Of a DNA stretch of 64,000 nt, positions 1-7,716 are shown in pieces (the first letter of the stretch is position 1; every line of letters starts with the position of its first letter). Under the pieces are notes generated by a model that was given only the letters and a program-made list of their open reading frames with translations, was not told the origin of the DNA and searched no databases. Both the position numbers and the translations under genes were made by a program. The DNA comes from Brevibacillus sp. DP1.3A (lineage in GTDB: Bacteria; Bacillota; Bacilli; Brevibacillales; Brevibacillaceae), in assembly GCF_013284245.2 (NCBI RefSeq), contig NZ_CP085876.1, forward strand, positions 683,501 to 747,500. Reading direction: 5' to 3'.

Positions 1-1
1 T

Positions 2-331
2 ATATTTGTAAATTTACTAAGAAATGCAAGATGCTTGGTTGGGAATTCTTCTTTGGCAATCCATGAGGCTCCGTATCTATGTTTACCATCAGTAAACGTC
101 GGAGAGCGTCAAAAAGGAAGAATTGCTGGAAAGAACGTTCAATTTGTACCTGCTAATGAGGAGGATGTAAGAGGTGCGCTGCAAAAAGCACTCTACGACG
201 TAGATTATAGAAATGAACTCGATAACGAGCAGTTTATATATGGTGATGGGTTTATGGTCGATAAAACATTGCAAATCTTGTTGTCACTTCCGTCTCGTGA
301 AAAACTACTTGCGAAAAAAATAACCTATTAA
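2..331 (+). CDS. neuC: UDP/GDP-sugar 2-epimerase (hydrolysing), C-terminal part, cut by window edge
   Basis: The reading frame is open from base 2, so the gene begins before the window and only about the last 110 residues are visible. The run LLRNARCLVGNSS followed by EAPYLCLPSVNVGERQKGR is the C-terminal signature of the NeuC/LegG branch of UDP-GlcNAc 2-epimerases, which hydrolyse the nucleotide and invert C2 to release the free hexosamine for the NeuB step. The gene lies 16 bp before the deacetylase gene and heads the visible part of a tightly packed nonulosonate operon. With a PtmE-like transferase downstream, the substrate may be a GDP- or UDP-linked diacetamido sugar (legionaminate route) rather than UDP-GlcNAc; that is inference. 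Confidence 0.85.
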   Translation: MFVNLLRNARCLVGNSSLAIHEAPYLCLPSVNVGERQKGRIAGKNVQFVPANEEDVRGALQKALYDVDYRNELDNEQFIYGDGFMVDKTLQILLSLPSREKLLAKKITY

Positions 332-347
332 AGGAAAGAGGGGATAA

Positions 348-1022
348 GTGATTATGAAAAAAGTGCTAGTTATTGCTCCTCATCCAGACGATGAAACGCT
401 TGGTTGTGGGGGGACGTTGCTCAAACACATTGCTAATGAAGATGAAGTAAGTTGGCTCATTGTTACGGGAATGCACAGTAATCTTGGCCACACCGATGAG
501 CAGATAGATCGGAGAGAGCGAGAAATAGAAAAAGTTAAAACAATGTACGGATTTAACAATGTATTTAACCTTAAGCTCCCTACGACTAATCTCGATACAA
601 TCCCTATGCAGAGCATCGTCGCTCAGATTGGAACTGTAATAAATCAATTAGAACCGGAAATTATGTACTTACCTTATCGAGGAGATGTTCATACAGATCA
701 TAAAGTAGTGTTTGATGCGGTAGTTTCATGCAGCAAATGGTTTCGATACAGTTCAGTAAAAAAGGTACTTGCTTATGAAACTTTGTCAGAGACTGACTTT
801 GGTATTAATCCGGATAATAACGGGTTTCGACCTAACGTGTTTAGCGATATTACGCCGTATCTAGAGAAAAAGCTGGATATACTAAATGTTTTTCAGAGCG
901 AAATGGGGGAGTTCCCTTTCCCACGGAGTAACCAGGCGGTACAGGCGCAAGCGAGGGTTCGGGGAGTAGCCGCAGGTTGCGAATCTGCAGAGGCATTTAT
1001 GTTGCTTAAGGAGATATTGTGA
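348..1022 (+). CDS. PIG-L family N-acetylglucosaminyl deacetylase
   Basis: A 224-residue LmbE/PIG-L zinc hydrolase. The N-terminal APHPDDETLGCGG motif supplies the metal-binding His-Pro-Asp-Asp, and the later HTDHKVV segment supplies the third metal-ligand region. Such enzymes remove N-acyl groups from amino sugars or their conjugates. The start is either GTG 348 or ATG 354; an AAGGAAAGAGGGG ribosome site at 331-343 suits both. Its stop overlaps the GTG start of neuB (GTGA, 1019-1022), so the two are translationally coupled. A deacetylase is not a standard step of the sialic or legionaminic acid routes, so here it may act on a pathway intermediate or on the finished sugar before another acyl group is added. 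The exact substrate is unknown. Confidence 0.85.
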   Translation: MIMKKVLVIAPHPDDETLGCGGTLLKHIANEDEVSWLIVTGMHSNLGHTDEQIDRREREIEKVKTMYGFNNVFNLKLPTTNLDTIPMQSIVAQIGTVINQLEPEIMYLPYRGDVHTDHKVVFDAVVSCSKWFRYSSVKKVLAYETLSETDFGINPDNNGFRPNVFSDITPYLEKKLDILNVFQSEMGEFPFPRSNQAVQAQARVRGVAAGCESAEAFMLLKEIL

Positions 1023-2098
1023 AAATGAACGCATACATCATTGCAGAAGCAGGAGTTAATCACAATGGTTCGTTAGAGTTGGCAGTTGAGTTAGTTAATG
1101 TTGCTTCCGCTGCAGGTGCAGACGCAGTGAAATTCCAAACCTTTAGAGCAGAAAATTTGGTGAGCAAATCTGCAAGAAAGGCAGATTATCAAAGGATTAA
1201 TACTGGTAATTCGGAATCCCAATTTGAGATGCTGAAAAAATTGGAATTGAGTCATCAAGAGCATCAAGTTTTAGTACAGCATTGTTTGGCAAAAAAAATA
1301 CAGTTTCTTTCGACCCCGTTTGATCATGTAAGCTCTGAATTTCTAATTAAAGAACTTGATGTACCAGTTATCAAAATATCTTCGGGAGATTTGACAAACG
1401 CTCCCCTCCTACTTCATGTCGCTCAATCAGGAAAACCAATTATTCTTTCAACGGGCATGAGTACGCTTGGTGAAATTGAATCCGCTTTAAGTGTATTAGC
1501 CTATGGGTACACTAGTTCCGTTGCTCCTGGTTCCATTAGTGAGTTCGATCTGGCCTACTTCACTGAGCAGGGTCAACAAATGTTGCAAAAAAATGTTACG
1601 TTGCTCCATTGCACAACAGAATATCCAACTCCTTTTTGTGATGTGAATCTTAAGGCTATGGATACCCTGAAAAATGCTTTTCACCTTAGAGTAGGATTAT
1701 CAGATCATACCAATGGCATTTCTGTTGCAATCGCTGCAGCAGCCAGAGGAGCAAGTGTAATTGAAAAGCATTTTACTCTAGATAAAGAATTTCCAGGTCC
1801 TGATCACAAGGCTTCGTTAAATCCAACAGAACTCTGTGCGTTGGTAAAGTCTATCCGCGAGGTGGAAGACGCATTAGGATCGGTAACTAAGATTCCTACG
1901 AGTTCGGAACGAAAAAACAAAGAAGTGGCCCAAAAAAGTCTTGTTGCAGCGCGAAATATAACAGCGGGAGAAATATTCACTGTTGAAAATTTAACCGTGA
2001 AACGTCCAGCAGGAGGAATATCTCCAATGCAATACTGGTCTTGGCTAGGAAAAAAAGCTGTCCGCTCTTATCAAGAGGACGAGATGATCAGAGAATGA
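1019..2098 (+). CDS. neuB: N-acetylneuraminate/legionaminate synthase (NeuB family)
   Basis: A 359-residue NeuB-family enzyme that condenses phosphoenolpyruvate with an N-acyl hexosamine to make a nine-carbon nonulosonic acid. The N-terminal TIM-barrel part shows IAEAGVNHNGS, DAVKFQTF, KISSGDLTNAPLL, ILSTGMSTLGEI and GLSDHTNG, and the conserved EKHFTLD is present. The last 60 or so residues form a SAF (antifreeze-like) domain that caps the active site, beginning near KSLVAARNITAGE. The GTG start at 1019 has AAGGAG at 1008-1013; an ATG at 1025 is also possible. The gene overlaps its neighbours on both sides (GTGA and ATGA). The sequence cannot separate sialic from legionaminic acid; the downstream PtmE-like gene favours legionaminate. 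Confidence 0.93.
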   Translation: MKMNAYIIAEAGVNHNGSLELAVELVNVASAAGADAVKFQTFRAENLVSKSARKADYQRINTGNSESQFEMLKKLELSHQEHQVLVQHCLAKKIQFLSTPFDHVSSEFLIKELDVPVIKISSGDLTNAPLLLHVAQSGKPIILSTGMSTLGEIESALSVLAYGYTSSVAPGSISEFDLAYFTEQGQQMLQKNVTLLHCTTEYPTPFCDVNLKAMDTLKNAFHLRVGLSDHTNGISVAIAAAARGASVIEKHFTLDKEFPGPDHKASLNPTELCALVKSIREVEDALGSVTKIPTSSERKNKEVAQKSLVAARNITAGEIFTVENLTVKRPAGGISPMQYWSWLGKKAVRSYQEDEMIRE

Positions 2099-2727
2099 AA
2101 CTGCCAATTATCGTATTAGGTGGAGGAGGGCATTCGAAAGTGCTTATGAATACCCTCCTAATGACGAGCTTTGATGTTAAGGGATTTACAACGCCCGATT
2201 CAGAAGATCAAATGAAAATTATTTTTGGAGTAAAAAGATTGGGTACGGATGATATCATTCGAAGCTTTGACCCTACTCAATATAAATTGGTTAATGGAAT
2301 TGGTTCAATAGGATCACCGGGTATTCGAAAAGAACTCTTCTATTCTTTTAAAAATAATGGATATCAGTTTGAAAATGTCATCCATCCGTCTGCGATTCTA
2401 TCTAAAGATACGAGGCTACTAGAAGGGGTACAGGTAATGGCAGGTGTGATTATACAGCCAGGATGTATCGTCGGAGCTAACACGATTATTAATACAAGGG
2501 CTACGATTGAACACGATTGCCTTATAGGTGACAACGTTCATATATCTCCAGGGGCTATCATCTGTGGTGATGTAATTATAGGCGATAACGTACATGTCGG
2601 TGCAGGTGCTACGGTAATACAAGGTATACGTATCGGAAAGAACAGTATCATAGGTGCTGGTTCTGTAGTAACACGAAACGTTACAGAGGGTGTAAAAGTT
2701 GTTGGAGTTCCTGCAAAGGAGGTTTAG
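2095..2727 (+). CDS. NeuD/PglD/LegH-type sugar acyltransferase
   Basis: A 210-residue acetyltransferase of the NeuD/PglD family. The first 75 residues form the Rossmann-like sugar-nucleotide domain (IIVLGGGGHSKVL). From about residue 90 there is a left-handed beta-helix of hexapeptide repeats, with ILSKDTRLLEGVQVMAGV, the catalytic-type His in ATIEHDCLIGDNVHISPG, and the trimer-type end GAGSVVTRNVTEG. The ATG at 2095 overlaps the neuB stop as ATGA; a longer in-frame reading beginning inside neuB was rejected for lack of a ribosome site. In legionaminate biosynthesis LegH N-acetylates the 4-amino sugar on the nucleotide; in sialic acid loci NeuD O-acetylates the product. Context favours the LegH role, but O-acetylation is not excluded. 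Confidence 0.85.
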   Translation: MKLPIIVLGGGGHSKVLMNTLLMTSFDVKGFTTPDSEDQMKIIFGVKRLGTDDIIRSFDPTQYKLVNGIGSIGSPGIRKELFYSFKNNGYQFENVIHPSAILSKDTRLLEGVQVMAGVIIQPGCIVGANTIINTRATIEHDCLIGDNVHISPGAIICGDVIIGDNVHVGAGATVIQGIRIGKNSIIGAGSVVTRNVTEGVKVVGVPAKEV

Positions 2728-2729
2728 CC

Positions 2730-3779
2730 ATGTTAAATTGGGAAAAAATATTAGTTGCTCCTTCCACAGAAATTTTAAGGGCGCTTGAAATCATAGACTC
2801 AGGAGCAAAACAAATCGGAATTGTTGTAGATGATAATCGACGACTTCTAGGGACAATTACAGATGGTGATATTCGTAGGGGGCTGTTAAAAGGTAAAACA
2901 TTAAACGATCCAATTGAAAGTGTAATGAATCCATTCCCAATCGTGGCTTCTATTTATGATTCAAAAGAAAATATTCTGCAACTAATGAAATTTAAACAGT
3001 TACGGGCAATCCCCGTTCTTGACGAAGATGGCAGTGTCATTCAGGTTGAGACATTGGAAGAGTTAATGCAGCCGGAAAAGCGTGATAATATTGTCGTTTT
3101 AATGGCTGGAGGACTGGGTTCAAGGCTTAGACCTCTCACCGATGATTGTCCAAAGCCATTGTTAAAAGTGGGAGAACGGCCAGTTTTAGAAACGATCCTC
3201 ATGAATTTTATTGAATATGGATTCTATCACTTTTATATTTCTGTAAATTATAAGGCGGAGATGATTCGAGATTATTTTGGGGATGGCTCTCGCTGGGGGG
3301 TTCAAATTTCATACATCGAAGAAAATAAGAGATTAGGTACAGCAGGGGCGCTAAGTTTACTTCCTCTTCGCCCAACTAAACCTTTTTTTGTCATTAACGG
3401 TGACCTCTTAACGAAAATTAATTTTGAACAACTATTAGATTTTCATAATTCTTATCAATCGATAGGAACCATGTGTGTCCGGGAATTTAGCCAGCAAGTT
3501 CCATATGGTGTTGCTCTATTGGATCGGCAAAAGCTTATAGGTATTGAGGAAAAACCAATTCAGAAGTACTTTGTTAACGCGGGAATTTATCTATTAGATC
3601 CTACCACTTTAAACTATATTCCAAATAATGAATTCTATGATATGCCTACGTTATTTGATTGCTTAATTAAACAAAAATTATATACAACTGCTTTTCCAAT
3701 ACGAGAATATTGGCTGGACATTGGCCGATTATCTGACTTTGAACGAGCCAATATGGAATTTGCGGAGGTATTTGGATGA
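2730..3779 (+). CDS. CBS-domain sugar-1-phosphate nucleotidyltransferase (PtmE-like)
   Basis: A 349-residue two-part protein. Residues 1 to about 120 hold a pair of CBS motifs (GIVVDDNRRLLGTITDGDIRR, split here from a second copy ending AIPVLDEDGSVIQV). Residues 122-349 are a nucleotidyltransferase with VVLMAGGLGSRLRPLT, CPKPLLKVG, the sugar-binding GTAGALSLL and NGDLLT. This architecture matches PtmE, which makes GDP-glucosamine for GDP-linked legionaminic acid precursors in Campylobacter; that functional assignment is by family and context. The CBS pair suggests control by a nucleotide ligand. The ATG lies 2 bp after the previous stop with AAAGGAGG at 2715-2722, and the 3' end overlaps the next start as ATGA, so expression is coupled. 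Confidence 0.87.
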   Translation: MLNWEKILVAPSTEILRALEIIDSGAKQIGIVVDDNRRLLGTITDGDIRRGLLKGKTLNDPIESVMNPFPIVASIYDSKENILQLMKFKQLRAIPVLDEDGSVIQVETLEELMQPEKRDNIVVLMAGGLGSRLRPLTDDCPKPLLKVGERPVLETILMNFIEYGFYHFYISVNYKAEMIRDYFGDGSRWGVQISYIEENKRLGTAGALSLLPLRPTKPFFVINGDLLTKINFEQLLDFHNSYQSIGTMCVREFSQQVPYGVALLDRQKLIGIEEKPIQKYFVNAGIYLLDPTTLNYIPNNEFYDMPTLFDCLIKQKLYTTAFPIREYWLDIGRLSDFERANMEFAEVFG

Positions 3780-4480
3780 TAGACAATAAAACTGTGCTGG
3801 CGATTATTCCTGCGCGCGGTGGATCGAAAGGAGTTCCGCGGAAGAACATTCGTGAATTGGCTGGAAAGCCTCTAATTGCTTGGACTATTGAAGCTGCGAA
3901 GAAGTCTAAGCATATAGATCGCTTAGTTGTTTCGACAGATGATGAGGAAATAGCAGAAGTAGCAAGGAAGTGGGGATGTGAAGTTCCCTTTATTCGTCCA
4001 TCTGCACTTGCTCAAGATGATACACCAGGTATTGACCCTATCCTCCACGCAATGGAGTTGTTGCCCGGCTTTGATTATATTGTATTGCTTCAACCTACGT
4101 CGCCGTTAAGGAATACAGATGATATCGATAGCTGTTTAGAGAAGTGTATAAATGAGAAGGCAAATGCGTGTGTATCCGTTACAGTGACTGACAAATCGCC
4201 ATTCTGGATGTATCAACTATCAGAAGAGGCTATGTTAGAACCAGTAATTGACTCGAAACAGCCAGTTTTGAGGAGACAGGATGCTCCAGATGTATATGTA
4301 TTAAACGGAGCAGTATATGTCGCATCGGCCAATTGGTTATACGGAACCCGATCTTTCTTGCAAAGTGAAACAATTGGTTTTGTAATGCCTAAAGAGCGCT
4401 CATACGATTTGGACACTCCTTTAGACTTTTTGATTATTGAAACAATATTGAAAAACGACATGCAAATTCAAAATAGCTAA
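3776..4480 (+). CDS. CMP-nonulosonate cytidylyltransferase (NeuA/LegF type)
   Basis: A 234-residue enzyme that activates the nonulosonic acid with CTP for transfer to protein or polysaccharide. The nucleotide-binding IIPARGGSKGVPRKNI is near the N terminus, followed by VVSTDDEEIAEVA, LLQPTSPLRNTDDID and a C-terminal YDLDTPLDF; all are typical of short NeuA/LegF/PseF cytidylyltransferases without the extra esterase domain of some NeuA proteins. The ATG at 3776 overlaps the previous stop (ATGA). It is the last clear enzyme of the sugar pathway in the operon; the next gene starts 18 bp downstream after a good GGAGAGG ribosome site. Confidence 0.9.
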   Translation: MIDNKTVLAIIPARGGSKGVPRKNIRELAGKPLIAWTIEAAKKSKHIDRLVVSTDDEEIAEVARKWGCEVPFIRPSALAQDDTPGIDPILHAMELLPGFDYIVLLQPTSPLRNTDDIDSCLEKCINEKANACVSVTVTDKSPFWMYQLSEEAMLEPVIDSKQPVLRRQDAPDVYVLNGAVYVASANWLYGTRSFLQSETIGFVMPKERSYDLDTPLDFLIIETILKNDMQIQNS

Positions 4481-4498
4481 CGGAGAGGTGTCATCAAC

Positions 4499-6562
4499 AT
4501 GAAGCAAGAGATTAAAAGCTTAATCGGATACCTAAAAACACTAAATCGTAAAATCGAAGAATTATTACACCGTAGTCGCTTGGAAGAAGCCAAAGAAATG
4601 ATAGATGAATATGCTAAATACCTAAGAGATGCTGATTATTATTCTTTTTTAGCGTCATATAAATTGCAAATAGGTGAATTTAACGATGCACTCCAAATAT
4701 TAATAGAAGGTATTGGAAAGCATCCATTTCATTATGAAATGAATTATAACCTTGGAATTATTTATGAGACTAAAGAAGCGATAAAAAGCCTGAAGTATTA
4801 TACGTATGCTTGTAAATATGCTAGGGGACAAGAAGAGAAAGACAAAGCACTAGATAATATTCAAAGAGTCTCAGGGATGCTCTTAACAAATTCTAAAACT
4901 AATAACGAACAGATACATAGTGAGATTAAGCGTTGCCGAGATATTTTAAACGAGAAGGATGGGAGGGCGTTCCCACTTGATCAAAATGGCAAAAGTTTAA
5001 TAAGAAGCATTTTGCATGCAGGCACTGATGAAGAGTTATTGGTTAATATGTACAAATCTTTTAAAGTAACGGATGTTGATAATAGCACTGCGATGTATTT
5101 CAAGACAGAATTGTTCAAAGGAAAGAATAATCAAGGGGAGATAGATTTTAATCTAAAGAATCCTGCTATAGTTCCGATTTCCTTGATTGAACCATTTACA
5201 AAAGTCGATGTAACCGTCAACAATGAAAAATTCCAATTTGAAGAGGAACACTTTGTATACAACAGATACCACTATCTTAAATTGGACGAAGGGAACGTGA
5301 AGATTAAAACAAATAAAAATATCTTTGTGGGGAATCCCATTGAAGTTGCGGAGCAACCTAAACATCCAAAATTAGTACTAAAGATATTCATTGATGGATT
5401 AGCATTCAAGTTTTTAGAACAAAAAGGCATGGATCATCTCATGCCGAACACAAATAAATTCTTCAGGGATGGATTTATATCTACAAATTGCTATGCGACT
5501 AGCGAGTGGACTTTACCAAGTAAGGCTAGTATCAATACAGGCAAATATGCGACTAATCATAAGCTACTGCATCCAACATACAATTTTGCTTTCGAAAAAT
5601 TCAATGAGCTGTTACCAGGTTATTTAAAGAAAGCGGGCTATTTTACAACTAAAATATGTACGAACTGGAGAACTACCCCTTCATTTGGATACTATAAGGG
5701 TTTTGACCGAATCGTGTATCAAAACTTTTGTGGGGGCATGGATTGTGGAGAAGTCATAGCGGAAGCGATAGAGCATTTGGCGGCTTTTGAGAAGCATAAT
5801 AACTACGTGTCCATTTCACTTATGGATCTGCATAATGTACCTGATGAAATTGAAGATACGTTATATGGTCAAACGAATACAGATCTTAGGTATCGTATAG
5901 ATACCAAGAATAAAGGAGAAACATCTGTCTTAACAAAATACGATGAAAATAAAATTATTAAATACTATCAAGAAATCAAAAGAGTCGATGTGTTTCTTGG
6001 TACGCTATTTGATTATATTAGTAATAAATATACAAATGATGAAATTTTAGTGGTATTGCACTCGGATCACGGACAAACATTTTTAGAGAATGAGAAAGAG
6101 CAAGAGAGTAACATCTTACATGACAGTCGCCGGAAAATACCATTGATGATAAAAGGAAACCATGTTCCCAATTTGATGTCGGATGAAATTATGGAGGCAG
6201 TAGATATTTTACCGATCATTCTGGAGCTATGTGGAATTGAAATTCCCAAGCATATAGACGGCAAGTTACCGACGTCTTTTGGAGGGGAATCCAAAAGACA
6301 GTTTGCTATTACCCAAGTGCTCCATCCAAATCAGTCCTACAAGGCAGCTATTTCCGACGATTTACATTTATTTTATTTCGAAACAAAAGATAACGTAGGG
6401 GACGACTTGTCCATTAATGTTGAGAATTTCACAGTGGTTCTCATTAATAAAGAGACCCAAAATGACGATACAATATTATACGCAGAAAAAGTAAATCAAT
6501 ATGAGCAAGTCGTATTTGAACTAATAAAAGATTTTATCAGATGGGATAAAGAAGCTAATTAG
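4499..6562 (+). CDS. TPR plus alkaline-phosphatase-superfamily (sulfatase-fold) protein, cytosolic
   Basis: A 687-residue protein with no signal peptide or membrane segment. Residues 1-130 look like short helical TPR-type repeats (EEAKEMIDEYAKYL, FNDALQILIEGI, MNYNLGIIYE). Residues 295-600 have the alkaline phosphatase/sulfatase fold: metal-binding Asp in IFIDGLAF (D299), nucleophile region EWTLPSKASINTGKY with Thr338 where sulfatases have Cys or Ser, MDLHNVPDE (443-451), SDHGQTF (D523, H524) and a late His in ILHDSRRKIPLMIKG (H541). A Thr nucleophile is usual in phosphatases and in phosphoethanolamine or phosphoglycerol transferases rather than sulfatases. Its place between the CMP-sugar genes and flaG suggests a glycan-modifying or phospho-transfer role on flagellin sugars, which is inference. 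AT-rich like its neighbours. Confidence 0.75.
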   Translation: MKQEIKSLIGYLKTLNRKIEELLHRSRLEEAKEMIDEYAKYLRDADYYSFLASYKLQIGEFNDALQILIEGIGKHPFHYEMNYNLGIIYETKEAIKSLKYYTYACKYARGQEEKDKALDNIQRVSGMLLTNSKTNNEQIHSEIKRCRDILNEKDGRAFPLDQNGKSLIRSILHAGTDEELLVNMYKSFKVTDVDNSTAMYFKTELFKGKNNQGEIDFNLKNPAIVPISLIEPFTKVDVTVNNEKFQFEEEHFVYNRYHYLKLDEGNVKIKTNKNIFVGNPIEVAEQPKHPKLVLKIFIDGLAFKFLEQKGMDHLMPNTNKFFRDGFISTNCYATSEWTLPSKASINTGKYATNHKLLHPTYNFAFEKFNELLPGYLKKAGYFTTKICTNWRTTPSFGYYKGFDRIVYQNFCGGMDCGEVIAEAIEHLAAFEKHNNYVSISLMDLHNVPDEIEDTLYGQTNTDLRYRIDTKNKGETSVLTKYDENKIIKYYQEIKRVDVFLGTLFDYISNKYTNDEILVVLHSDHGQTFLENEKEQESNILHDSRRKIPLMIKGNHVPNLMSDEIMEAVDILPIILELCGIEIPKHIDGKLPTSFGGESKRQFAITQVLHPNQSYKAAISDDLHLFYFETKDNVGDDLSINVENFTVVLINKETQNDDTILYAEKVNQYEQVVFELIKDFIRWDKEAN

Positions 6563-6581
6563 TAGGAGACGGGGAAAGCAT

Positions 6582-7268
6582 ATGCCGAACACAAAAAAGG
6601 TAGATTTGCTCAACGAAGAGGCAAATTTGGAATATTGGGATGAATATTATAAGAAGGCAGCGATGCAAGAAGAGTCAACTTTTTGTAAATATGTAAAAAA
6701 ACAAATAGACAAAAATGCAATCGTATTGGACATTGGCTGTGGTTCTGGAAGAGATACATTTTCTTTTGCTAAAGATGGCTATGAAGCTGTTGGGATTGAT
6801 AGGTCTAAAGAGGTAATTAAAATTAATAGAAATACAAAAGAAGAAAAGTTCTCCACTTCGAAACTGGATTTTCATGTAGTTGATCTCAGTGATGAGAGAA
6901 CATTAAATGACATAATAGAATCGATAAGCCGTAAAGCTATCTCGGAAGATAAAAATCTCGTTGTATATCTTAGATTCCTATTACATTCGATAAATGAAAC
7001 AACAGAGGAAATACTACTAAGAACTATATCGAAACATGTACCGAAAGGTTGTTATTTTGCTGCAGAATTTAGAACGATAGAAGATTATGGTCGGGACAAA
7101 GTATATGATGACCACTATCGAAGATTTATTGATGCTGAGGATCTCGTTAGTAATTTAGAAAGTAAGTATAATTTTTCTAAAATTGATTTCATTAAAGGAA
7201 CCGGATTGTCAGTTTATAAAAATGAAGACCCATATCTTGCGAGAATTCTTATGAAAAAAAGTAAGTGA
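6582..7268 (+). CDS. SAM-dependent class I methyltransferase
   Basis: A 228-residue Rossmann-fold methyltransferase. Motif I is VLDIGCGSGRDTFSFAKDGY at about residues 48-67, followed by an acidic motif II in AVGIDRSKEVI, and a later HVVDLSDER that fits motif III. It starts 19 bp after the preceding gene with a GGAGACGGGG ribosome site at 6564-6573. Small methyltransferases are common in flagellin-glycan loci, where they methylate the sugar or the glycosyl chain; the substrate here cannot be read from the sequence. It is the last gene of the AT-rich glycan cluster; a SigD-like promoter follows 37 bp after its stop. Confidence 0.75.
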   Translation: MPNTKKVDLLNEEANLEYWDEYYKKAAMQEESTFCKYVKKQIDKNAIVLDIGCGSGRDTFSFAKDGYEAVGIDRSKEVIKINRNTKEEKFSTSKLDFHVVDLSDERTLNDIIESISRKAISEDKNLVVYLRFLLHSINETTEEILLRTISKHVPKGCYFAAEFRTIEDYGRDKVYDDHYRRFIDAEDLVSNLESKYNFSKIDFIKGTGLSVYKNEDPYLARILMKKSK

Positions 7269-7304
7269 TCATAAAGAAACATAAGTGAAGAAAACTGCGA
7301 GTGG

Positions 7305-7332
7305 TAAAGGGTTGATACGAAAAAACCGATAA
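7305..7332 (+). promoter_or_regulatory. SigD-type flagellar promoter upstream of flaG
   Basis: TAAA at 7305-7308 and ACCGATAA at 7325-7332 are separated by 16 bp, matching the Bacillus SigD consensus TAAA-N14-16-GCCGATAT closely. It sits 37 bp before the flaG ATG, which has AAGGAGG at 7354-7360. This would give flaG-fliD-fliS-fliT their own late-flagellar transcription independent of the glycan operon. Confidence 0.65.
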
Positions 7333-7368
7333 CTATCTTAGGAAAATATCTCCTAAGGAGGAAGGATC

Positions 7369-7704
7369 ATGGATCTGAATTCAGTTCAAGGATTTATGAA
7401 ACCAAAACCGTATAATGAGTTTACTCAAACGAATAGTCAACCTCAAGAGACGCTAGTATCCATACAGGAACAACGGAATAATAAACATGATTTTGAGAAG
7501 GAGATTGCAGGTATTAATAAGTGGCTGCAGTCAACAAGTTCTCATGTTAAGTTTACTCTTCATGAAGATCTTAACGAGTACTATGTACAAGTAATAAATG
7601 ATCAGACAAATGAAGTCATACGTGAAATTCCTTCTAAGAAAGTAATGGATATGGTAGCGAAAATGCATGAAATGATCGGTCTGCTGGTGGACGAAAAAAG
7701 ATAG
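7369..7704 (+). CDS. flaG: FlaG family flagellar protein
   Basis: A 111-residue protein with the FlaG signature in its second half: the segment LHEDLNEYYVQVINDQTN and then VIREIPSKKVMDMVAKM. FlaG proteins are encoded next to fliD in many bacteria and influence filament length or the filament cap; the molecular role is poorly defined. The N-terminal third is polar and low in complexity, as is usual. The ATG has AAGGAGG 8 bp upstream and lies 37 bp after a SigD-type promoter. It is followed at 12 bp by fliD, so it is the first gene of a filament-assembly operon. Confidence 0.9.
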   Translation: MDLNSVQGFMKPKPYNEFTQTNSQPQETLVSIQEQRNNKHDFEKEIAGINKWLQSTSSHVKFTLHEDLNEYYVQVINDQTNEVIREIPSKKVMDMVAKMHEMIGLLVDEKR

Positions 7705-7716
7705 GGGGCATGATGT

